The notes: a model not told the origin generated them from the letters alone. Counted from the first letter of the stretch, positions 43,039-52,071 are shown. The stretch: 64,000 nt of DNA from an uncultured Lachnospiraceae bacterium (GCA_910579275.1 CAJTTO010000017.1:7504-71503), one strand, 5' to 3'. Program-made: numbers and translations.

Positions 43039-43066
43039 AACACAGACTCTTAAACAAGTCTGTGTT
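43039..43066 (-). terminator. Terminator of the HPr-like gene
   Basis: AACACAGACT and AGTCTGTGTT form a perfect 10-bp stem with an 8-base loop, followed on the minus strand by TTCGTT. It lies 14 bases after the stop of the HPr-like gene. Confidence 0.75.
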
Positions 43067-43079
43067 CTCATATCCCAAA

Positions 43080-43334
43080 TTATTCACAAATAAAAAATCT
43101 TTCAAGCGCATCCACTGCCTCACCCTCGTCTTTGCCATCGGCAGCGATTGTCACGTTCATTCCTTCGGAAGGGTTAAATGCGATAATTCCCATAATGCTC
43201 TTCGCGTTTATCCTGTACTTGTCGTATTCCAGGAGAATCTCGCTCTTGTACTGGCTTGCTATCTGCACAATCTCCGCCAGTGGATGATCATATTTTTTCT
43301 CAATTTCCTTTACCATTACTTCTTTCTTTAACAC
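43080..43334 (-). CDS. HPr-like protein lacking the catalytic histidine (Crh-like)
   Basis: An 84-residue HPr-fold protein. The region around the regulatory serine is preserved (NAKSIMGIIAF, equivalent to Ser46), as is the VTIAADGKDE C-terminal strand. At the active site the usual HARP motif is replaced by YDHP, so the PTS phosphate-accepting His15 is Tyr and Arg17 is His. It therefore cannot act as an ordinary phosphocarrier but could still be phosphorylated on serine by HPr kinase and act as a regulator, as Crh does in Bacillus. The start is GTG at 43332-43334 behind GGAGGG. The gene stands alone with its own terminator. Confidence 0.85.
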   Translation of the reverse strand: MLKKEVMVKEIEKKYDHPLAEIVQIASQYKSEILLEYDKYRINAKSIMGIIAFNPSEGMNVTIAADGKDEGEAVDALERFFICE

Positions 43335-43559
43335 GTCAATCCCTCCGTAAAATGAACCGTTTTATGCACCAGCTTTTGGACAGAATACCCTGCGCAGTCT
43401 GATTTTCCCCAAAGGCACAGCAAACTATACAAAATGAAAAATAACCATTTATGACTTAAATCATGTACTATTGTCCTTTTTTTCAAAGAAAAAGTCAATA
43501 ATTTTTAATAAAAAATTTTCAAATTATTAAAAAACCGTCTATTTAAACGAAAAAAAGGG

Positions 43560-45974
43560 CTATTTTAAGTATTTCATTAGTATTTTCTGCAAAACGTCCA
43601 CATCAATCGGTTTTGTCATGTAATCGTCAAACCCTTTTCCGATGTACTCTTCGCGGGCTCCTGCAATGGCGTTTGCAGTCAGCACTACAATCGGCGTGTC
43701 GTGGCTGACGCTTTCCGCATTCGCATGAAGATACTGCATCAATTCTGTCCCGCTTATCTCAGGCATCATGTCGTCAGTCAGTATCAGATCATATTTTTCC
43801 CGGTCGAGCCGCTCCTTGGCAGGCTGTCCGCCATTGGCACGTTCTACCTGTATCTCCAGCATTTCCAGTATGGAGGCAATCACCTCGAGATTCATCTCAT
43901 TGTCATCCACCACGAATACCTTTTTGTCCGGAAAGCGCATGGTATCAAGGGTTTCCCCGTCCGCCGCGCTGTCTGCCCCCTCAAAGCGCTTCCGATAGTC
44001 GCCGACGGGCGTATCCGACACAACTCTCTGCGGAATAAGTACCTTGAATGTCGAACCTTTTCCGTAAGTACTCTCTACACTGATTTTTCCGTTCATAAGG
44101 CCGATTAGGCGTGACGTGATGCTAAGGCCAAGCCCGGTTCCCTCAATGCTTCTGTTCTTCAGCCGGTCAAGCCGTTCAAATTCGACAAACAGCTTTGACT
44201 GGTCTTCCTCCTTGATACCCACACCAGTATCTGACACCCGGATGTCGAGCATGATGTTTTCCTCGTCAAAATAATCGGAAGTACTCTGTTTCCTGACAAC
44301 AAGCTCTATCCAGCCTTCTTTCGTATATTTGACGGCATTTGTCATGATGTTCACAATAATCTGCTTTATCCGTACCTCGTCTCCGTGAAGCACGTCGGGC
44401 AGTGTGCTGTCAATGTCAAGCCGCAATTCAAGTCCCGCCTTGCCAATCCGCTCCTGTATCATAACCACAATATCGCTTAGTACCGCGGACAGGGAATAAT
44501 CCGATAAAACAATGTCCATTTTCCCTGTCTCTATCTTGGAAAAATCCAGAATGTCGTTAATCAGCGCCAGAAGCGTTCTGCCTGCACTCTGGATGTCGGC
44601 AGCGTATTTTTTGATTTTTCCGTCGCTGCTCTCATGCATAATCAGCTCGTTGAGTCCGAGTATGGCATTGAGCGGCGTGCGTATCTCATGCGACATGCTC
44701 GAGAGAAAACGGCTTTTCTGCTCGCTCGCCTCCTGTGCCGCCACTTTGTCCCGCTCCATCATGACGCGATTCGCCTCTTCCCGCATACGATTCCACTCAT
44801 AGCGTCTGCGGATAATCCATATCAGCATACAGATGCTGAAAACCAGCAGTCCGTAACCAAATACGACAGACGATGGGTATACGAGTTCTTTCCAGTAAAG
44901 CGCCACGCTCGCGGACACGGTTATTATAATCGCCGCAAACCCCAGAGACACTTCAAACGACGGCACCAGCTTTTCCTGATAAAAACTTAAAATGCACGCT
45001 ACAATACCAAACGCTATAAGCGTATGTATCAAAATGTAAAAGTTGGACATATTGTACGCAAAAAACACAAACATTGCGACACTAGCCATTGCGGTCATGA
45101 AATCGAGTAAGGCAAGCAAATCATAACGTCTGTGCCCCGGAAAAAATGCATACTTCGTAAACATAATAAAAGGTATGGGCAGTGTGATGAGCGACAGACT
45201 GTTAAACCAGCTCACAATGGAGGTACGCTCTATCAAAATCTCCATAACCCCGCAGTCCGTGCCAAGATATACCACGGACGCTGCCAGAAAAACCGTCAGC
45301 CACCGCAGCGATTTCACGTCCTGTTCCTTGTCCACGAGGATTTCGGAATGGCTGGCTATCAGCGTCAGCATCATAATAAGCATGGCAACCAAGCAAATCC
45401 CCAGACTGTTTTTTGCTTTTCGCAGTATATATGCGACCAGCGCATAGCGATCCCCCATTGCCGGAAACTGAAACATTGCATGGTCTTCGCCCGACTCCAC
45501 ATGCAGTTCAAGCGTAATGGTGTCTCCCGCCTTCATACCATCGGCAGACACCTGATGCAGCAGGTACATCCGCCTGCTGTGTGAGCGGTATTTTTCCGAA
45601 AAATGTTTTTCATACCACACCTCCCCATTTACATACATCACCGTGTCAAGGGCGCGCACCCGAAAGCACAGGTACTCCTCCGGCAGTGGTGTAAAATCCA
45701 GTGTTTTTGTTATGGATGCATGTCCTTCCTCCAGCGGAATTCTGAGGTAATGCTGTGATACCGCCGTAACTTTTTCCCCTGTGGCAGTATCATGCCAGCC
45801 CTCTCCGAACCACACATCATTTTTTCTTATGTTTTTAAAATGGTGCTGCACCGGAGAGTCTACACAAATCCACACTGTAATGACAAATACAGCAATAAAA
45901 AAAGCGTAGCACCCCAGCTTCATCGCAAAATGCAAATCAAAATTTTTCAGCCTATCCCGCAGCCGGTCTTTCAT
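43560..45974 (-). CDS. Hybrid sensor histidine kinase/response regulator
   Basis: An 804-residue membrane kinase. One helix near residue 20 is followed by an outer ~150-residue beta-rich sensor (with LRIPLEEG and TLDFTPLPEEY, reminiscent of 7TMR-DISM extracellular domains), then about seven helices (about 180-385). The HisKA domain has SSMSHEIRTPLN with the phospho-His, and the ATPase has NIMTNAVKYT, DTGVGI and GTGLGLSI. A C-terminal receiver (about 680-804) has VVDDNEMN, the phospho-Asp in LTDDMMPE, LTANA and MTKPI. The response regulator gene follows 15 bases upstream in the same orientation. The ligand is unknown. Confidence 0.9.
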   Translation of the reverse strand: MKDRLRDRLKNFDLHFAMKLGCYAFFIAVFVITVWICVDSPVQHHFKNIRKNDVWFGEGWHDTATGEKVTAVSQHYLRIPLEEGHASITKTLDFTPLPEEYLCFRVRALDTVMYVNGEVWYEKHFSEKYRSHSRRMYLLHQVSADGMKAGDTITLELHVESGEDHAMFQFPAMGDRYALVAYILRKAKNSLGICLVAMLIMMLTLIASHSEILVDKEQDVKSLRWLTVFLAASVVYLGTDCGVMEILIERTSIVSWFNSLSLITLPIPFIMFTKYAFFPGHRRYDLLALLDFMTAMASVAMFVFFAYNMSNFYILIHTLIAFGIVACILSFYQEKLVPSFEVSLGFAAIIITVSASVALYWKELVYPSSVVFGYGLLVFSICMLIWIIRRRYEWNRMREEANRVMMERDKVAAQEASEQKSRFLSSMSHEIRTPLNAILGLNELIMHESSDGKIKKYAADIQSAGRTLLALINDILDFSKIETGKMDIVLSDYSLSAVLSDIVVMIQERIGKAGLELRLDIDSTLPDVLHGDEVRIKQIIVNIMTNAVKYTKEGWIELVVRKQSTSDYFDEENIMLDIRVSDTGVGIKEEDQSKLFVEFERLDRLKNRSIEGTGLGLSITSRLIGLMNGKISVESTYGKGSTFKVLIPQRVVSDTPVGDYRKRFEGADSAADGETLDTMRFPDKKVFVVDDNEMNLEVIASILEMLEIQVERANGGQPAKERLDREKYDLILTDDMMPEISGTELMQYLHANAESVSHDTPIVVLTANAIAGAREEYIGKGFDDYMTKPIDVDVLQKILMKYLK

Positions 45975-45989
45975 TGCATCTCTCCTCCC

Positions 45990-46745
45990 TTAACCCTTTT
46001 TGTCCTCCACGTCAATCCATATGTAGCCTATCCCATATACAGTCTTAATATATCTGCGTGCATTCAGACGCTCGCGAAGCCCCCTCACTGCCTTTTCGAG
46101 CATGCTTTCGTCAATATACAGCTTACTTTCCGATATCAGCTTGTCCATCAGCGCTTTGCGCTTGAGCACGATGCCTTTATTTTCGACCAGATTGCGCAAA
46201 AGGCACTGTTCCAGACGATTTAGTTTTACTTTTTTTCCGCATACGCTGTACTCTCCGGCATCAAAATTAAACGTATAATCGTCTATGGTAACCAAATGTT
46301 CCCCCGCAATACTGCTTCTTGTGCCTGCGCCAATCGCCTCAAAACGCCTGCTTGCCTTCAGCGCAAAATCCTTCTGTCTGCTCTGGAACTGTGAGCAGAC
46401 CTTTGCTTTCATTACCGCTAGGTTAAATGGTTTCGTGATATAATCCGTAATTCCCTGTTCGCCAAGAACCAGCATATCCGGCTTTCTGTCATTGCCCATA
46501 ATCAATATAATTGCAGCATCCACGGACACATAGTTGCCAAGCCCCAGATCATACACCAGCTCATATCCGTCGCCGTCCGGAAGCTCCGGATCAATGATGA
46601 TTACCTGATAGGCGTCTTCCCCCAGCAGCTCTTCGGCTGACGCAAGCGTTCCGCATGCCTCTGCACTGGTCTCTATATCGGTAAGTATTTCGCACATCTG
46701 TTCCGCAAGTGCAAAATCTTTATCGACAATCAATATTTTATTCAT
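45990..46745 (-). CDS. OmpR-type response regulator
   Basis: A 251-residue regulator. The receiver starts KILIVDKDFALAEQ, has the phospho-Asp in IIIDPELPDGDG and Lys in ITKPF. In the acidic pocket one Asp is replaced by Lys-Asp (VDKD). The C-terminal winged helix has RLEQCLLRNLVENKG and ends VYGIGYIWI, the usual OmpR/PhoB pattern. The ATG at 46743-46745 precedes the receiver; longer in-frame sequence upstream is not conserved-looking. It lies 15 bases upstream of the hybrid kinase gene and is its likely partner. Confidence 0.88.
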   Translation of the reverse strand: MNKILIVDKDFALAEQMCEILTDIETSAEACGTLASAEELLGEDAYQVIIIDPELPDGDGYELVYDLGLGNYVSVDAAIILIMGNDRKPDMLVLGEQGITDYITKPFNLAVMKAKVCSQFQSRQKDFALKASRRFEAIGAGTRSSIAGEHLVTIDDYTFNFDAGEYSVCGKKVKLNRLEQCLLRNLVENKGIVLKRKALMDKLISESKLYIDESMLEKAVRGLRERLNARRYIKTVYGIGYIWIDVEDKKG

Positions 46746-46890
46746 GACATTAACTACCTTTGTTTTTAAATAATATCTACAATTATAAATCTTATCTGAC
46801 AATTTATCAACAAATTCGCCAACTTTTATTGTTCCATCGTAACAGTTCAGTCTTCGGCTTCCTGTTACGCGCATCAAGCCAATCGGATTG

Positions 46891-47415
46891 TTATGTTAAA
46901 ATTGCCGCAAGCACCAGGCTTGCAGCCAGACCGGATGCCGTCGACAAAAGCGCTCCGGCAAGCGTCCATCTTGTCTTTGTCACCCTTGCCGCCATGAAAT
47001 ATACCGACATGGTATAAAAAACAGTCTCCGTACTCGCGAGTGCGAGCGAGGTCGTCATCCCCGCGAAGGAATCCGTACCGTACTCTTTAAAAATATCAAG
47101 CGCAAGTCCGGTTGCTGCCGACGCGGAAAAAAGCTTTACCACAAACAGTGATATAATTTCATTCGGGAACCCTGCGGCAAAGTTCGAGATGACATGCCCA
47201 ATCAGGCTGCCGGCTGCCTCGAGGAATCCGGACGCCCGAAGCACCCCCACCGATATCATCAGCCCGATAAGGGTCGGCACAATACCGACTACGGTTTTCA
47301 TACCGTCCTTCGCACCTTTTGTAAAGCAGGCGTAAATGTCTTTTTTCTGCGAAAGTCCCATGGCAACAATATAAAAAATCAGCGCTGGTATGAGCATATT
47401 GGAGATTCTGGTCAT
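46891..47415 (-). CDS. spmB: Spore maturation protein B (nucleoside recognition domain)
   Basis: A 174-residue membrane protein with about five helices. The segments AKDGMKTVVGIVPTLIGLMI and STETVFYTMSVYFMAARVTK match SpmB of endospore formers, which with SpmA contributes to spore core dehydration. GGGAG lies seven bases before the ATG at 47413-47415; a longer frame to 47496 is unlikely. SpmB is usually encoded directly after spmA, but no spmA is adjacent here. A decayed spmA-like fragment lies 16 kb away at 63128-63470. Confidence 0.85.
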   Translation of the reverse strand: MTRISNMLIPALIFYIVAMGLSQKKDIYACFTKGAKDGMKTVVGIVPTLIGLMISVGVLRASGFLEAAGSLIGHVISNFAAGFPNEIISLFVVKLFSASAATGLALDIFKEYGTDSFAGMTTSLALASTETVFYTMSVYFMAARVTKTRWTLAGALLSTASGLAASLVLAAILT

Positions 47416-47619
47416 GGCGTAGCTCCCAAATTGTTTCCTGTGTAGTAACATATATATTCCGAAAATTTTGAAATATGTTGGTTTTCCGCTTTTCAAAAAA
47501 CTATCTGAATCGGTACCAATTTCCTATGTCTCGCCGTACTTCTGCAATGTATATTGTTTAATATGCAGCCGGCGCAGGAAAACGATAAATAACATGAATT
47601 TGCTAAGGAGTTATGTGAC

Positions 47620-48357
47620 ATGATTAATTTTGCTTTTTGTTATGAGCACGATGAAATACGAAATTTTGTCAGAGACGAGGTTTTAAAATGTTTTAACCAA
47701 AAAGGGATTATTGTAGCAGTAATGTGCTACCGCAGTGCCTGCGAGCTGCAGCGGTGCATCAGCTGCAACTGCCCCGATGTTCTCTTTTATGATATACAGG
47801 CTGAAAACGGGCTGATGCGCAAGGTCGTCATGAATGCCAAGCGCCAAAACAAAAAGCTTGTCTCCATCACGACACACAGTCATGATTACCGCCCGCCCAT
47901 AGAAGACATCTTACTTGAGCCAATGTATATCCTTCCTGACAAAAGCCGCAGACAAATCTGGTCATATGCCGTGCTCGCCTACGAAACCTTCCTTGATGAC
48001 AAAAATTCTTTTTCTTATTATGTCCGTCCGGACTACATCCATATCCCTATTGACAATATCCAGTATTTTGCATCCGAGGGCAGGCGCACCCATGTCGTCT
48101 CCGCGGAGCGCCGTGACACTTTTTACCAGAAGCTCGATATCGTGGAGGGGCTTATCGGAAAGAAAGACTGCCACTTTCTGCGCATCCACAAATCTTATCT
48201 TGTCAACGCAAAATATATCTCGGGCTACAACCGCGACTATGTATTTCTGACAACAGGGGAGCGGCTTCGCATCAGCAAGTATGAATACTATAAATACATC
48301 AACGGAATCATGCGGGAAAACCGGCTGAAACGACAGTCACAGTATGCGGAATACTGA
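47620..48357 (+). CDS. LytTR-type DNA-binding regulator with a degenerate receiver
   Basis: A 245-residue protein. The N-terminal ~115 residues look like a receiver domain (INFAFCYEHDEIRNF, then the Asp of VLFYDIQAENG where a phospho-Asp would be) but lack the usual acidic pair and conserved Lys. The C-terminal ~105 residues are a LytTR domain (YYVRPDYIHIPIDNIQYFAS, FLRIHKSYLVNAKYI). GGAG precedes the ATG. It is divergent from spmB, and its last 50 bases overlap the 3' end of the convergent beta-helix gene. Targets are unknown. Confidence 0.82.
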   Translation: MINFAFCYEHDEIRNFVRDEVLKCFNQKGIIVAVMCYRSACELQRCISCNCPDVLFYDIQAENGLMRKVVMNAKRQNKKLVSITTHSHDYRPPIEDILLEPMYILPDKSRRQIWSYAVLAYETFLDDKNSFSYYVRPDYIHIPIDNIQYFASEGRRTHVVSAERRDTFYQKLDIVEGLIGKKDCHFLRIHKSYLVNAKYISGYNRDYVFLTTGERLRISKYEYYKYINGIMRENRLKRQSQYAEY

Positions 48358-49591
48358 TGGTTCCTTCCGCGGCGTTCATTTCCGGCAGGGTGTTTCCAAA
48401 ACTGTCCGGTGTCAGGTATGCATTGTCAAGCCCGCACCATCCGAATCCGGCCTGATTGCTTCTATTGTAAATGGCTATCACCTGATGCTTGAGACTGCCC
48501 GCCGCATCCTTGTCCATCTCTCCCAGATAGGTAATTCCTTCCGGTAGTTTTATCTCCATCAGCCTTGACACATTTCCGCTGTCCTGAGCTGTCTCTAATT
48601 CTTCCATATATAATATGGCATCTTCCTGCTGCGCGACATGCACCAGTTCAACTGCCAAACCGCCCATGCCAGCCATGTATAATCCCCCCGCCTGTTCAAG
48701 CTGCGACAGCGTTTCCACATCCAGACCGGAATTCACATTCATTGGCACATAGCTGTCATCCTCCGCGTATGCAACGGCGCGAATTTGTGTGTTCTGAAAG
48801 GTCAGTTTTGTAGTGTTATGTTCAGGCAGTAATGACTGCAAGGTCATCACATAAGGGCACAGGTAGCTTGTCATCTGACAGTTTCGAAGAGTCAGCGACG
48901 TCTCTCCGCTGACTTCAGGCGAAGTAGGATCATGCAGATACAGGCAGCTTCCGCTCCCCAGAGAAACCAGCTCGCAATTTTCAAAGGATATTGTACTCCT
49001 GCCGCGGCTTCCAATACCTGCACAGTGGCTGTTTTCAGATACAATGCGGCAGTTGTCAAAGCTTAAACTTCTGCCATACAGGTAGTTCTGGTCAACATGG
49101 ACGGCATAGCCCGTGTAATTTTTCTGCCTGTCCCAGCTGTCACCGACCAGCTCTGCATTGATTTGTGCGATTTCCTCCTCGGTGAGCGCTTCCGGAACTA
49201 CATTGCTCTTTATTCCATAAATTGTGATGTTGGAAACGTTTCCGGCCGCTATGGTAAGCGGCGCTTCCCGATAGGATATCGTATCATACTTTAGTATGCA
49301 CAAGTCTTTACTTACGCCGATTATGTTTAGCTCCTTGTTCATGACGCGAACCGGTTCCGTGTAGATTCCCGGAAAGAGGAGCAGTGTGTCTCCGTCGGAC
49401 GCATGGTCAACGCCCTCCTGAATCGTAAGAAAATCACCGGCACCGTTTGGGTCGATGATGTATTGTGTATTTTCCTTTTGAATGCTTATATCCGTATTAT
49501 TTTTTGCTGCTGATACTGTCATCCCACAGTTTGGCGCTGTCAGCACAACTGCAAGCGACGCTGCCAGCAGCATTTTGCTTCTTCTGTACAT
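48308..49591 (-). CDS. Secreted parallel beta-helix protein (pectinesterase-like fold)
   Basis: A 427-residue protein with an N-terminal signal peptide (basic start, hydrophobic LLAASLAVVLTAP, likely cleavage after SAA near residue 29). The opening GAGDFLTIQEGVDHASDGDT and LLFPGIYTEPVRV closely follow the start of pectin-methylesterase-type beta-helices, and later repeats (SFDNCRI, SFENCEL, TLRNCQM, TFQNTQI) form successive coils. The catalytic residues of true pectinesterases are not evident, so it may bind rather than cleave. It lies six bases after the DUF4157 gene in the same transcript. The 3' end overlaps the LytTR gene on the other strand. Confidence 0.76.
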   Translation of the reverse strand: MYRRSKMLLAASLAVVLTAPNCGMTVSAAKNNTDISIQKENTQYIIDPNGAGDFLTIQEGVDHASDGDTLLLFPGIYTEPVRVMNKELNIIGVSKDLCILKYDTISYREAPLTIAAGNVSNITIYGIKSNVVPEALTEEEIAQINAELVGDSWDRQKNYTGYAVHVDQNYLYGRSLSFDNCRIVSENSHCAGIGSRGRSTISFENCELVSLGSGSCLYLHDPTSPEVSGETSLTLRNCQMTSYLCPYVMTLQSLLPEHNTTKLTFQNTQIRAVAYAEDDSYVPMNVNSGLDVETLSQLEQAGGLYMAGMGGLAVELVHVAQQEDAILYMEELETAQDSGNVSRLMEIKLPEGITYLGEMDKDAAGSLKHQVIAIYNRSNQAGFGWCGLDNAYLTPDSFGNTLPEMNAAEGTISIPHTVTVVSAGFPA

Positions 49592-49597
49592 TTTTCT

Positions 49598-49978
49598 CTA
49601 TTTCCTTCTAAGTTTACTCCCCATGACATCCGCCTCATGTTCCAGTGCGGTGTCATCATTCAGGCTTTGCCCGTTCATGCCTGATGTCGGACGGACCCTC
49701 CCCTGCATCTGCTGGACAACATGCCATGCTTCATGTGGCAAGTGTTTTTCCTGTCCCGGAGCGATATGGATATCTGTTCCCTGTGTGTATGCCAATGCCT
49801 GAAAGCGCGATGGTCTGTCAGAGTTGTAGTGTACGCGCACATTATCCATCGAATATCCGGACAGGGATTCCATACCGTTCTTGATATAATCGGGCATGCC
49901 GGTTCTGTTTCCCTTTGCCTGTGCCCTGTCCGTCTTTTTCAGACTGGTTTCTGGCTTTTTGTTGATATGTTCCTGCAT
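49598..49978 (-). CDS. DUF4157 domain protein (HExxH-type metallopeptidase-like, eCIS-associated family)
   Basis: A 126-residue protein that is almost entirely a DUF4157 domain. GMPDYIKNGMESLSGYSMD, VRVHYNSDRPSRFQALAYTQ, the zinc-type motif HEAWHVVQQ and LEHEADVMG are all present. DUF4157 proteins are often encoded with extracellular contractile injection systems or toxins, but no such genes are visible here. There is no signal peptide. AAGGAGGT precedes the ATG. It is translated just before a secreted beta-helix protein, six bases away, which suggests a joint role. A strong promoter and a short leader frame lie upstream. Confidence 0.86.
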   Translation of the reverse strand: MQEHINKKPETSLKKTDRAQAKGNRTGMPDYIKNGMESLSGYSMDNVRVHYNSDRPSRFQALAYTQGTDIHIAPGQEKHLPHEAWHVVQQMQGRVRPTSGMNGQSLNDDTALEHEADVMGSKLRRK

Positions 49979-50015
49979 CTTGCCACCTCCTTTTCTATTT
50001 TTATCCGACTACTCA

Positions 50016-50048
50016 TCAATCGGATAGTTCGGTGATAAGATGTTCCAT
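50016..50048 (-). CDS. Ten-codon leader peptide upstream of the DUF4157 gene
   Basis: Behind a perfect AGGAGG (50060-50065), 11 bases away, ATG opens a frame MEHLITELSD and stops. Its TGA overlaps the ATG of a second short frame (TGATGA) that runs into the DUF4157 start. The arrangement could couple or limit translation of the operon. The peptide has no run of one amino acid that would suggest classical attenuation. Confidence 0.35.
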   Translation of the reverse strand: MEHLITELSD

Positions 50049-50080
50049 TAGAGATGTTTCCTCCTGTTAGTCTTATCTGT

Positions 50081-50109
50081 ATTATATTTTATCTGTCCGA
50101 AAAATACAA
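50081..50109 (-). promoter_or_regulatory. Promoter of the DUF4157/beta-helix operon
   Basis: TTGTAT (50104-50109), 17-base spacer, perfect TATAAT (50081-50086) on the minus strand. Start of transcription is expected near 50074, about ten bases before the AGGAGG of the short leader frame. Confidence 0.68.
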
Positions 50110-50154
50110 TCCTTTCCCTTATAAATTAGCGTGCATCGGGTAACAGTCACATTT

Positions 50155-52071
50155 TCAGTCGTTGTACGCTCCATAGGTTCCTTTTATCTTATTTTTTGTC
50201 TCGTAAAGCGCTTCGTCCGCGCGTCTTAACAGCTGCGCCACATCCGCGTTGGCGTCCGATGTGCAGGCATAGCCTGCGGACGCGCTTATCCTTCGGGTCA
50301 GCGATTCGGACATGGCAACCGGATTTTCTGCAAGCGTTTCATAAAACCGATCCAGATATGCGGCGACCTCGTTTCTGTCCGCACAGTTGTAAATCATCAT
50401 GCAGAATTCATCCCCCGAGCGTCTGGATGTCAGAAAATGTTCCGCCGGCATCGCGCGCATGACAGCCGCAAATCCCTGAAGGTATTTGTCACCGACATCA
50501 TGCCCAAAGGCATCGTTGATTCCCTTGAAATAATCCAGATCCAGCATGACAACCGCGCTGACCGTTCCTTCCGGCATCTTGTGCAGAAGTTCCTGCGCCA
50601 GTTTCTGAAAATGGCCGTACTTGTACAGTTCCGTGAGCGGGTCGTGCGTATTTTCGTACCGCATTTGGGTCTTTTCCTCGATGTCCGCAGTGACATCCGT
50701 GATGACGCCAAGCTTTCCCTGCGGTGACTCGGACATGTGGATGCGCACATATTTCGAATCATTAATCCGGTAGACGTCACTTTCTCCTTCCATAGGGTTC
50801 TTGGTCATCCATTGGATAAACTTGTCGAACCGTTCCGCACTGCGGCAGAGGTCTGCAACCCTAGTCTTAGAAATATCCAGCAGTTCCCCGAGTCTCGAAG
50901 TAGCGAACACATGCTCCGAACCGCGTTCGTACTCGTATGCGGCAAGCGGAATCCCGCTCATATCAATGATGGCAGATGTTCGGTTGGAAATATTGATTAT
51001 GCTTCTCACCATGGTATTGATTCCCTTGCTCAGTTCTTCAAACTCATGGTTGCCACCCACATCCACTGTCGTATCGAGATTGCCGTCCGTTATGGCTGAC
51101 AGGCTTTCTATGATGCGGTGTATGCCGTCAACCACCTTGCGCCTGACAAGGTAGCCCAAAAGCAGGATAACCGCAAGCTCCACGCACAGCAGATAAATCA
51201 ACATGCGAACCGCATTGTGAAAAAGTTTCCGGAGCAGAACTTCCTCTGGCAGCACCGCACAGATCAACACATTCTCATATATTCTGCTGACCGTATACAT
51301 CTGCCTGCCATCCTTTCCTTTTTTGTATGCCCCGTTCCTGCATTGCATCAGCTGGTCAAGCTGATAGCATTCCTCTGTAAAGCTTTGTTCCATGCTGCCA
51401 GAATGTCCCAGAACAGCGCCTGTCTCACGGTCAACGACAAAAAACTCCTCCCGCTCGTCTGTCGGAAAACGGGAAAAGATATAGTCATATGTATTTCTTG
51501 ACTGCGCTTCCATCAGGCGTTTCGGTTCGATGCCCACCTGTACGAAGCCGCCATGCTCTTTCCTTGCCACGCCAATGTACTGCATTATTTTACCCTCGGA
51601 CGCATTGGGCTGCACGTCCTGAATCAGGTACGCATCCTCGCCCTTGTTATCCAGCAGGACGAGAAACGCACTTGTCTGCTCATGGTCAGCCATATCCATG
51701 CCGATATACTTGGAAACAGATGCCAGCACGATAATGCCATTTTCATCAATATAATGAACCTCGTCGACGTTGAGCAGCTTTGCCAGATACTGCATCTGCG
51801 CCACGTCCATCTCGGACTCCTCCTCCCTGTCCAGCACATAGGCTGCCGCTTTTGCCCTGGTCAGATAGTCCTCGTTCAGATTCTCGTTCATCATCTCCAG
51901 CTCCGCCTGATTACTTTCAAGGGTATGTATAATTTGTTCTATTTTAATATCAAACGTAGTCAGCTGCTGATTTTCCAGCATATGCCGGCTAAATAAATAA
52001 TTGATAAAAAGGATCAGGAAAATGGATGCCGTCAAAATGGCAATTGTATGCTTAATAAATATTTTCTGCAT
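50155..52071 (-). CDS. Membrane diguanylate cyclase with outer sensor domain
   Basis: About 638 residues. A helix near residues 8-25, an outer dCache-like sensor of ~270 residues and a second helix near 300-320 precede a HAMP-like segment, a PAS-like region and a C-terminal GGDEF domain. The catalytic loop reads RRSGDEF, so the first Gly of GGDEF is Ser, a change tolerated in some active cyclases. The metal-binding VVMLDLDYFKGINDAFGHDVGD is normal. The ATG at 52069-52071 has GGAGGAAATTCT upstream; a longer frame to 52260 is rejected. It is monocistronic and may be balanced by the HD-GYP protein at 41015-42274. Confidence 0.88.
   Translation of the reverse strand: MQKIFIKHTIAILTASIFLILFINYLFSRHMLENQQLTTFDIKIEQIIHTLESNQAELEMMNENLNEDYLTRAKAAAYVLDREEESEMDVAQMQYLAKLLNVDEVHYIDENGIIVLASVSKYIGMDMADHEQTSAFLVLLDNKGEDAYLIQDVQPNASEGKIMQYIGVARKEHGGFVQVGIEPKRLMEAQSRNTYDYIFSRFPTDEREEFFVVDRETGAVLGHSGSMEQSFTEECYQLDQLMQCRNGAYKKGKDGRQMYTVSRIYENVLICAVLPEEVLLRKLFHNAVRMLIYLLCVELAVILLLGYLVRRKVVDGIHRIIESLSAITDGNLDTTVDVGGNHEFEELSKGINTMVRSIINISNRTSAIIDMSGIPLAAYEYERGSEHVFATSRLGELLDISKTRVADLCRSAERFDKFIQWMTKNPMEGESDVYRINDSKYVRIHMSESPQGKLGVITDVTADIEEKTQMRYENTHDPLTELYKYGHFQKLAQELLHKMPEGTVSAVVMLDLDYFKGINDAFGHDVGDKYLQGFAAVMRAMPAEHFLTSRRSGDEFCMMIYNCADRNEVAAYLDRFYETLAENPVAMSESLTRRISASAGYACTSDANADVAQLLRRADEALYETKNKIKGTYGAYND

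Noticed and set aside
49598..49978. A contractile injection system suggested by the DUF4157 gene
   Set aside because: No sheath, tube, baseplate or AAA genes of such systems are found in the window.
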